Shown here: one piece after another, positions 1 through 4,525 of the stretch
How the letters are laid out: every line of letters starts with the position of its first letter
Position numbering within the stretch: position 1 is the first letter of the stretch
Source: an uncultured Clostridia bacterium
GTDB taxonomy: Bacteria > Bacillota > Clostridia > TANB77 > CAG-508
Length of the DNA stretch: 6,153 nt
Direction of reading: 5' to 3'
NCBI GenBank assembly: GCA_944386335.1
Contig: CALXAQ010000120.1
Span: forward strand, 1-6,153
Translations under genes and position numbers: made by a program
The notes under the pieces: generated by a model
Database searches by the model: none
Told to the model about the DNA's origin: nothing
The model's input: the letters and a program-made list of their open reading frames with translations, nothing else

Positions 1-36
1 AATGCTTTTTATTATTATAGATAATTCTTTGTTCAT
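1..36 (-). CDS. Start of an unidentified leftward gene (partial, 12 codons)
   Basis: The minus strand shows an ATG at 36-34 followed by 12 open codons to the window edge, reading MNKELSIIIKSI. A Shine-Dalgarno-like AGGTAGGAAG lies just upstream (about 41-50), and a good sigma-A promoter lies about 45 bases upstream of the start. Together these make a real gene start likely even though so little is visible. The protein cannot be identified from 12 residues. The gene points away from the lysis cassette, so the holin gene cannot be the continuation of an operon arriving from the left. Confidence 0.55.
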   Translation of the reverse strand, partial: MNKELSIIIKSI

Positions 37-79
37 AATTCTTCCTACCTATATTTTTAAAAATTATTTACACAGCTAA

Positions 80-108
80 AGAATATCATAAATTTACATT
101 TTTTTCAA
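80..108 (-). promoter_or_regulatory. Extended -10 sigma-A promoter for the left-edge gene
   Basis: On the minus strand TTGAAA (108-103) and TATTCT (85-80) are separated by 17 bases, and TG lies one base before the -10, which makes it an extended -10 element. Transcription should start near 73, giving a leader of about 36 bases before the ATG at 36. Hexamer quality, ideal spacing and position ahead of a ribosome binding site all agree. Confidence 0.6.
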
Positions 109-127
109 TGAATTTCGTTTAAAACTC

Positions 128-156
128 TTGAATCTTCCTAAAAGTTATGTTAAATT
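128..156 (+). promoter_or_regulatory. Candidate promoter for the structured RNA region
   Basis: TTGAAT (128-133) and TAAATT (151-156) are 17 bases apart. TG at 148-149 is placed as an extended -10. The -10 hexamer is weak (four of six consensus bases), but the element sits correctly to start an RNA near 163, just before the first of three consecutive hairpins that end in a terminator. It is back to back with the leftward promoter at 80-108. Confidence 0.35.
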
Positions 157-162
157 AAGAAT

Positions 163-286
163 AATGAATTGATTGATATTTGTATCAGTCGTTAAAAGTG
201 TGAAAAGAGTTGTAGATATCTACGTTGTTCGCACCAATTTTTTAAACCGTAGGAATGTTGAAATATCAACAATTCTACGGTTTTTG
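163..286 (+). ncRNA. Possible small structured RNA or attenuator-like leader, family unknown
   Basis: Three hairpins follow each other on the plus strand. The first pairs GATTGATA (171-178) with TATCAGTC (183-190) around a four-base loop. The second has an outer stem GTGTGAA (198-204) with TTCGCAC (228-234) and an inner palindrome GTAGATATCTAC (212-223). The third is the terminator-like hairpin at 244-283 with a T run. No plausible protein is encoded here. CTACGTT (220-226) could alternatively pair with AACCGTAG (245-252), leaving one bulged C. This would block the 5' arm of the terminator, as in attenuators. I recognise no known riboswitch: no GEMM, T-box, purine or SAM consensus is evident. 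It may be a free small RNA or the leader of the lysis cassette that begins at 398. Ends are inferred from the promoter candidate and the T run. Confidence 0.4.
244..285 (+). terminator. Intrinsic terminator upstream of the lysis cassette
   Basis: The arms AAACCGTAGGAATGTTGA (244-261) and 266-283 form an 18-position stem with one G-U pair and one A-A mismatch around the loop AATA. A run of five T (281-285) closes the structure. The T run is on the plus strand, so it would stop rightward transcription. It lies between the candidate RNA promoter and the holin gene. The holin gene therefore either depends on readthrough or has its own promoter downstream of this point. Confidence 0.7.
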
Positions 287-295
287 TCATGCAAA

Positions 296-326
296 TTGCC
301 AAAAGATTCTCACAAAAAAATAGAAT
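296..326 (+). promoter_or_regulatory. Weak candidate promoter for the holin-endolysin cassette
   Basis: TTGCCA (296-301) and TAGAAT (321-326) each match the sigma-A consensus at five of six positions. The 19-base spacer is longer than optimal, so strength is doubtful. It sits just after the terminator at 244-285 and about 70 bases before the holin start. It is the best candidate in 286-397 for a dedicated lysis promoter. Confidence 0.3.
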
Positions 327-397
327 AGACATAAAATAAAGTAGAAGATATATACAAACTTATTGCTAATAAATAATAAAAGAAAGGATGTAGAAAA

Positions 398-607
398 ATG
401 AGCAATAAAATATACAATATCTTAAAATTTGTAGCACAGATTGTTTTACCAGCAATAGCCACATTATATTTAACACTTGCAGGTATTTGGTGTTTGCCAT
501 TTGGAGAGCAAGTAAGTGGAACCATCATGGCAATAGACACATTTTTAGGAGCAGTTCTTATGATTTCTAGCAATAAATATAATAAAGAAAATAAGGAGGA
601 AAAGTAG
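398..607 (+). CDS. Phage-type holin, Dp-1-like
   Basis: This 69-residue protein resembles small two-helix phage holins of the Dp-1 type, which form holes in the cytoplasmic membrane so that a cytosolic endolysin can reach the wall. It has two hydrophobic segments (about residues 8-30 and 38-57), a tight turn containing WCLPFGEQ, and a highly charged C-terminal tail (about 59-69, rich in Lys, Asn and Glu). The conserved feel of the GTIMAIDTFLGAVL stretch and the SSNKYNK end fits this family. The start has an AAAGG ribosome binding site about 10 bases upstream. The stop is one base before the endolysin start, and the holin's last codons contain the endolysin ribosome binding site, so the pair is translationally linked. 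The family call is from remembered patterns, not a search. Confidence 0.8.
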   Translation: MSNKIYNILKFVAQIVLPAIATLYLTLAGIWCLPFGEQVSGTIMAIDTFLGAVLMISSNKYNKENKEEK

Positions 608-608
608 T

Positions 609-1655
609 ATGAGATATGGAGTAGATGTATCTACTTTTAATAAGAGTATAGATTATAATAAATCAAAAGAAAATATATCATTTGCCATTATTAGAGCAGG
701 GTTTGGAGTATCATATTTGCCAGATAAACAGAAAGACATATTGTTTGAACAACATTATCAAGGTTATAAAAATGCAGGACTTCCTGTAGGAGCCTATTAT
801 TATCAATATGCAAATGAAATAGGAGAAGGGAAAAAGGAAGCAGAGAACTGCTTAAAATATGTAGCAGGAAAAGCATTTGATTTACCAATTTTTTACGACG
901 TAGAAGATGGATCACTTAATGGATTATCTAAGGAAACGTTGACGTCTATTGTAAAAGAGTTTTGCGAAACAATAAAAGCAGCAGGATATAAACCAGGTGT
1001 GTATGCTAATAAAAATTGGTTAGAAAATAAGTTAAATGTAAATGAATTGCAAGATTATACCATATGGTGTGCTGCTTATGGTAAAAATGATGGAAATGTT
1101 CCAACAGAGGCATATAGATATAAAGGAAAATATGGAGTATGGCAGTATACTTCTAGAGGTTATGTAGAAGGAATTAATGGTAGAGTAGATAAAAATATTT
1201 TATATGAGGATATAAAATATAATGAACCAGAAAATTCAATTAAACCAGAACAAGTATTTACAGGAGATAGTAATATCAAAGAAATACAGCACACATTAAA
1301 CGAAAGATACAGCTTGAACTTAGAGGAGGATGGGTATTATGGTCCCAAAACAAAAGCAGGACTAGTGAGAGGTTTACAAACAGAACTAAATGAACAATTT
1401 AAGAGAGGTATAGCAGTAGATGGAGATTTTGGGCCTGCGACTAAAAATGCTTGTATTAATGTAAGATATAATGCTATAGGAAATATTACGTATATTATAC
1501 AAGCAATGCTATATGTAAAAGGATATAATACAAATGGCGTAGAAGGAATTTTTGGAAAAGGAACTGTATCTGCAGTAAGAAAGTTCCAAACAGACAACGG
1601 ATTATCCATTGATGGTGTAGTAGGGAAAAATACTTTTGAAAAATTATTTGAATAA
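609..1655 (+). CDS. Endolysin: GH25 muramidase with C-terminal peptidoglycan-binding repeats
   Basis: This 348-residue protein is a glycoside hydrolase family 25 muramidase, which cleaves the MurNAc-GlcNAc bond of peptidoglycan. The catalytic domain covers about residues 1-200. It shows GVDVS near the start (Asp6), the catalytic signature YDVED (Asp97, Glu99), VWQY (177-180) and VDKN (193-196, Asp194). The remainder, about 220-348, is a binding region with PG_binding_1-like signatures: DGYYGPKT (241-248), DGDFGPAT (271-278) and a clear repeat ending RKFQTDNGLSIDGVVGKNTF (324-343). No signal peptide or membrane segment is present, so export should depend on the holin encoded immediately upstream. 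AAGGAGGA at 593-600 supports the start at 609. It looks phage-derived, but no other phage gene is visible. GH25 assignment is firm; boundaries of the binding repeats are approximate. Confidence 0.93.
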   Translation: MRYGVDVSTFNKSIDYNKSKENISFAIIRAGFGVSYLPDKQKDILFEQHYQGYKNAGLPVGAYYYQYANEIGEGKKEAENCLKYVAGKAFDLPIFYDVEDGSLNGLSKETLTSIVKEFCETIKAAGYKPGVYANKNWLENKLNVNELQDYTIWCAAYGKNDGNVPTEAYRYKGKYGVWQYTSRGYVEGINGRVDKNILYEDIKYNEPENSIKPEQVFTGDSNIKEIQHTLNERYSLNLEEDGYYGPKTKAGLVRGLQTELNEQFKRGIAVDGDFGPATKNACINVRYNAIGNITYIIQAMLYVKGYNTNGVEGIFGKGTVSAVRKFQTDNGLSIDGVVGKNTFEKLFE

Positions 1656-1658
1656 AAT

Positions 1659-1698
1659 AAAAGATGAACAAAAGGGACGTTCCTTTTGTTCATCTTTT
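1659..1698. terminator. Perfect 17-bp hairpin between convergent genes, with GGGACGTTCC centre
   Basis: AAAAGATGAACAAAAGG (1659-1675) pairs perfectly with 1682-1698 around the six-base loop GACGTT. It lies three bases after the endolysin stop and two bases before the transglycosylase stop, so it is placed to end both transcripts. On the minus strand it is followed by TTTTATTTTATT, a good terminator tail; on the plus strand the T run lies inside the stem. The centre, GGGACGTTCCTT (1674-1685), recurs in the opposite orientation in the hairpin at 2473-2519. The structure may therefore be a repeat-family member recruited as a terminator. Confidence 0.75.
1674..1685 (+). repeat. GGGACGTTCCTT core, copy 1
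   Basis: This 12-base GC-rich word forms the loop and loop-closing pairs of the hairpin between the endolysin and transglycosylase genes. An identical copy lies at 2490-2501 on the minus strand, inside the loop of another hairpin whose stem sequence is different. Both copies flank the transglycosylase gene. Confidence 0.6.
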
Positions 1699-1700
1699 GC

Positions 1701-2393
1701 TCATTGCATAATCTTGTCTGCTTCTTCTTGAGAAAGATATCCATATTCTATCATAGAACGAATTACTTTGCCTTGTCTACTTTTAGCTAGGTCAGGGTTA
1801 ACAGTAGGAGCATAAACAGAAGGGGCATTAGGAACACCTGCAAGCATGGTAGCTTCGTAAAGAGTTAAATCCTTTGGATCTTTTTGATAATAACCATTAG
1901 CAGCTTCTTTTATACCATAGTAGCCTTCACCAAAATAAATAGTATTCATATAAAATTCTAAAATGTCATCTTTAGAATAATTCTTTTCTAAATCAAAAGC
2001 CATAAAGATTTCTGCAATTTTCCTAGAAACAACGTCATCTTCTGTAATAAAATATAAGTTCTTGGCTACTTGTTGAGAAATAGTACTTCCACCTTCATTT
2101 AATTTGCCAGCTTGAAGATTAGAGATAATAGCTCTACCTATAGAAATAATATCAATAGCACCATGTTCATAATAACGGTGATCTTCTACTGCAATAATAG
2201 CATTTTTATAGTAATCTGGCACATCGTTTAAAGAAACGTAATTTTCATCTTCTTTTATTTCCTTAATTTTATCACTTAGACTAATTTCGGAAATAACTGA
2301 TTGATATAAATGATGGCCATTTAGTAGAATAATGACAGTAATGACAATAAGAGTAAGTAATAAAATAATCAAAAATCTTTTTACCCATTTCAT
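1701..2393 (-). CDS. Monofunctional peptidoglycan glycosyltransferase (GT51)
   Basis: This 230-residue protein polymerises lipid II into glycan strands at the outer face of the membrane, releasing undecaprenyl pyrophosphate. One N-terminal membrane segment (about residues 7-25, after MKWVKR) anchors it with the catalytic part outside. All GT51 motifs are in order: AVEDHRYYEHG (68-78) with catalytic Glu70, GGSTISQQVAKNL (110-122), SRKIAE (133-138), ILEFYMNTIYFGEGYYG (154-170) and EATMLAGVPNAP (190-201). There is no transpeptidase domain. The length matches MtgA/SgtB-type enzymes, so this is a complete single-function protein rather than a truncated class A penicillin-binding protein. The start has a strong AAGGAGGAA ribosome binding site (2401-2409). 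It is divergent from the DedA gene and convergent with the endolysin gene. Confidence 0.92.
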   Translation of the reverse strand: MKWVKRFLIILLLTLIVITVIILLNGHHLYQSVISEISLSDKIKEIKEDENYVSLNDVPDYYKNAIIAVEDHRYYEHGAIDIISIGRAIISNLQAGKLNEGGSTISQQVAKNLYFITEDDVVSRKIAEIFMAFDLEKNYSKDDILEFYMNTIYFGEGYYGIKEAANGYYQKDPKDLTLYEATMLAGVPNAPSVYAPTVNPDLAKSRQGKVIRSMIEYGYLSQEEADKIMQ

Positions 2394-2419
2394 AATAAAA
2401 TTCCTCCTTGGATAAGTTA

Positions 2420-2448
2420 ATTATACAATAAGAAAGTGAAAAACAACA
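2420..2448 (-). promoter_or_regulatory. Promoter of the transglycosylase gene
   Basis: On the minus strand there is a perfect -10 TATAAT at 2425-2420. The -35 is uncertain: TGTTGT (2448-2443) gives a 17-base spacer, and TTGTTT (2446-2441) gives only 15. The predicted start, near 2413, lies just upstream of the ribosome binding site, so the 5' leader would be very short (about 20 bases). Confidence 0.5.
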
Positions 2449-2472
2449 GCTTTTTTTCTTAATACTTTATGA

Positions 2473-2519
2473 AACTTTGAATGCAACTTAAGGAACGTCC
2501 CCAAATTGCATTCAAAGTT
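2473..2519. repeat. Long hairpin in a divergent promoter region, with the shared GGGACGTTCCTT core
   Basis: AACTTTGAATGCAA (2473-2486) pairs perfectly with 2506-2519 over 14 bases. The 19-base loop contains AAGGAACGTCCC (2490-2501), the reverse complement of the core at 1674-1685. The hairpin lies between two divergent promoters and upstream of both -35 regions, so it cannot be an ordinary terminator for either visible gene. It has no T run on either side. A REP-like or other small palindromic repeat, or a protein binding site, would fit better. The stem sequence is unrelated to that of the first hairpin; only the core is shared. Confidence 0.65.
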
Positions 2520-2530
2520 CAGAAAAAGTG

Positions 2531-2559
2531 TTGCGCATTATAATTTTTAATGGTATACT
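2531..2559 (+). promoter_or_regulatory. Extended -10 promoter for the DedA operon
   Basis: TTGCGC (2531-2536) and TATACT (2554-2559) are 17 bases apart, and TG at 2551-2552 makes an extended -10. Transcription should begin near 2566, giving a leader of about 30 bases before the ATG at 2598, with the ribosome binding site GGGAGG at 2581-2586. The -35 begins 11 bases after the hairpin at 2473-2519. Confidence 0.6.
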
Positions 2560-2597
2560 AAAAAAAGTTTAAAGGAATAAGGGAGGAATTATTAAAA

Positions 2598-3239
2598 ATG
2601 CAAGAACTAATGATACAATTAATGGGACAATTTGGGTATATAGGAGTATTTCTTTTAATAGCAATAGAGAATATATTTCCACCAATACCTTCAGAGGTAG
2701 TATTACTATTTGGTGGGTTTATGACAACGTATACGGAACTAAATATAATAGGAATGATAGTAGCAGCGACTTTAGGTTCTTTAGCAGGAGCTATAGTGCT
2801 ATATTATATAGGAAGGATATTGAATAAGGAAAGATTAAAGAAAATTGTATCTGGTAAAATAGGGAAAGTACTACGAATTAAGAATGAAGATATTGACAAA
2901 GCAGATCATTGGTTTGATACAAAAGGAAATAAAACAGTATTCTTCTGTAGATTTATACCAATCGTGAGAAGTCTAATTTCTATTCCAGCTGGAATGAGTC
3001 AAATGCCAATGGGCAAGTTTTTAATTTATACAACAGTTGGTTCTACTATATGGAATACTGTTTTAATAGTAGCAGGTAATTTGGTAGGTGAAAAATGGGA
3101 GGATATTCTTCAAATATTCTCAGATTATTCTCATATTACTTTAGTAGTATTAATTATTATTTTTATTATAGGAGTTGTATTATTCTATAGAAGTAAAAGT
3201 AAAAAAACAAAAGCAAAAAACAATGATGTACAAGAATAG
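2598..3239 (+). CDS. DedA family membrane protein (possible undecaprenyl-phosphate transporter)
   Basis: This 213-residue integral membrane protein belongs to the DedA/VTT (SNARE-associated) family. Some members, such as Bacillus UptA, recycle undecaprenyl phosphate across the membrane; others affect membrane potential or lipid scrambling. Seen here are the re-entrant motif ENIFPPIPSEVVLLFGG (24-40) and the second signature FFCRFIPIVRSLISIPAG (115-132), with Arg118 and Arg124. Hydrophobic segments lie around 12-22, 49-71, 140-162 and 178-197. A Lys-rich tail (199-208) is presumably cytoplasmic. Length is typical. The start follows GGGAGG at suitable spacing. The next gene begins 45 bases downstream with no terminator between, so the two are likely co-transcribed. 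Divergence from the glycosyltransferase gene suits a cell-wall lipid-carrier role, but the substrate is inferred. Confidence 0.9.
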   Translation: MQELMIQLMGQFGYIGVFLLIAIENIFPPIPSEVVLLFGGFMTTYTELNIIGMIVAATLGSLAGAIVLYYIGRILNKERLKKIVSGKIGKVLRIKNEDIDKADHWFDTKGNKTVFFCRFIPIVRSLISIPAGMSQMPMGKFLIYTTVGSTIWNTVLIVAGNLVGEKWEDILQIFSDYSHITLVVLIIIFIIGVVLFYRSKSKKTKAKNNDVQE

Positions 3240-3284
3240 AAAAGAGAATAAAAAACAATAACAAAAGAGAAAGGAAGGAATAAA

Positions 3285-4457
3285 ATGGAAGATAAGAAAA
3301 AAATACAGATTTCTAGAATGGCTCTTGTAATAGGAGTTATTATTATAGTTTTTGTAATAGTGGGGATTATTTTTACAATAGTAGGACAGTCAAATTCAGA
3401 AAAAGAACCTATAGTAGGAAATGAACAAACTCAAAATGAGGTTATAGAAAACACTATCCAAAACACAATGGCAGAAGAAATAGCAGATGAACCACTTCCA
3501 CAAATTGAAATAAATACAATTGCAGAAGTAAATTCTACAATAGATGGTAATGTACCCTGCTATTACAATCCTGTTATTCCAAAAGGGTTTAAAGCAATAG
3601 ATAATGAACAAGATAATACCATTGATGAAACAGCTAAATGGGGAGAGAGAAATGCGTATTTAAATGGATTGGTGATAGAAGATGAAAAAGGAAATCAATT
3701 TGTATGGATACCAGTAGAAAATATGCAACTATTTCATACAACAGATTGGCAAAGAAATGAGCCAACAGAACAAATTAATACTACTTATGTAGAACCAATA
3801 GAAGAAGAACAACAAGCTTACGAAACTATGAAGCGAAAAGTACAAAAATATGGTGGTTTCTATGTGGGAAGATTTGAAACTGGAGATGCAGACATAAGCC
3901 AACCAAGAACAACTACCAGAAATTCGGACAATATGGTGATACAAAAGTATGCACAAATATATGATTTTGTACCATTTGTTAGTACTACAATAGATAGAAA
4001 AGAGGTAACAGGAGCGAAAGAATTAGCTGTAAAATTTGGAAATCAAAATCAATATCAAACTGTTACTACTTCTGTTTTATATGGTGTACAATGGGATGCT
4101 ATACTTCGTTTTTTAGTAAGTGATGATACTCCAGTAAATGATAGTACTTCTTGGGGAAATTATCCAAGTGCAAATTTATCTTATTCAGATAATTTAGGGA
4201 ATACCTATCAAAAAGTACAGGGAGAAGCAAGATTATTAACAACAGGATGTAGTGAACAAACGAAAGCAAAAAATATTTATGATATAGCTGGTAATGTATA
4301 TGAATGGACAATGGAATCAGCAGGAAGTGGTGTAAGAGTAGTGAGAGGAGGAGCTTATTTAATTAATATAGGACAGTTAGCAGCTTCACGTTATGCCTAT
4401 GCACAAAACACAGCCAATAATTCCATTGGTTTTAGAATTAGCTTTTATATAGACTAA
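3285..4457 (+). CDS. Membrane-anchored SUMF1/FGE-like domain protein, non-catalytic
   Basis: This 390-residue protein has a short basic N-terminus and a single membrane segment (about residues 12-33). A low-complexity linker rich in Glu, Asn, Gln and Thr (about 36-85) leads to a large extracytoplasmic domain (about 90-390). That domain shows the formylglycine-generating-enzyme/SUMF1 fold signatures: QFVWIPVENM (138-147), GGFYVGRFETG (190-200), IAGNVYEWT (334-342), VVRGGAY (352-358) and a final SIGFRI (380-385). The pair of copper-binding cysteines that genuine FGEs carry between RGG and GFR is absent: this stretch (361-379) reads NIGQLAASRYAYAQNTANN. Only Cys92 and Cys322 exist. It is therefore unlikely to convert sulfatase cysteines and may be a binding or structural module. 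Similar anchored proteins are common in gut Clostridia, with unknown role. It follows the DedA gene by 45 bases. The start has a GGAAGG ribosome binding site. Confidence 0.75.
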   Translation: MEDKKKIQISRMALVIGVIIIVFVIVGIIFTIVGQSNSEKEPIVGNEQTQNEVIENTIQNTMAEEIADEPLPQIEINTIAEVNSTIDGNVPCYYNPVIPKGFKAIDNEQDNTIDETAKWGERNAYLNGLVIEDEKGNQFVWIPVENMQLFHTTDWQRNEPTEQINTTYVEPIEEEQQAYETMKRKVQKYGGFYVGRFETGDADISQPRTTTRNSDNMVIQKYAQIYDFVPFVSTTIDRKEVTGAKELAVKFGNQNQYQTVTTSVLYGVQWDAILRFLVSDDTPVNDSTSWGNYPSANLSYSDNLGNTYQKVQGEARLLTTGCSEQTKAKNIYDIAGNVYEWTMESAGSGVRVVRGGAYLINIGQLAASRYAYAQNTANNSIGFRISFYID

Positions 4458-4474
4458 CAATAAATTATAATGCA

Positions 4475-4509
4475 AAAACTCTAATAGGATTTAGTCCTAT
4501 TAGAGTTTT
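4475..4509. terminator. Bidirectional terminator between the SUMF1-like gene and spoIVA
   Basis: AAAACTCTAATAGGA (4475-4489) pairs perfectly with 4495-4509 over 15 bases around the loop TTTAG. A run of A precedes it and T follows, so both convergent genes are served. The minus-strand tail TTTTTGCATTATAATTT is the better one, favouring termination of spoIVA. A second small inverted repeat, GGGTA (4510-4514) with TACCC (4522-4526), lies between it and the spoIVA stop codon. Confidence 0.85.
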
Positions 4510-4525
4510 GGGTAGCAATGATACC

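Noticed and set aside
163..290. c-di-GMP (GEMM) riboswitch, as found ahead of some clostridial prophage lysis genes
   Set aside because: The conserved GEMM sequence stretches, such as the CGCA-AGGGCAAACC region, are not present, and the stems do not match.
255..323. A 22-codon open frame starting ATG at 255
   Set aside because: It begins inside the terminator hairpin, has no properly spaced ribosome binding site, and its sequence is explained by the inverted repeat.
310..573. Long open frame on the minus strand opposite the holin
   Set aside because: It lies antisense to a convincing holin gene, has no recognisable motif, and its hydrophobic composition is what AT-rich antisense reading produces.
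1337..1744. Minus-strand open frame spanning the endolysin 3' end, the hairpin and the transglycosylase 3' end
   Set aside because: It overlaps two well-supported genes and the terminator hairpin, and shows no family motif or ribosome binding site.
1701..2393. Truncated class A penicillin-binding protein
   Set aside because: All GT51 motifs are present, the protein ends at a normal stop followed by a terminator, and no transpeptidase remnant follows. The length suits a monofunctional enzyme.
3285..4457. True formylglycine-generating enzyme activating a sulfatase
   Set aside because: The required cysteine pair between the RGG and GFR motifs is missing, and no sulfatase gene is in the window.
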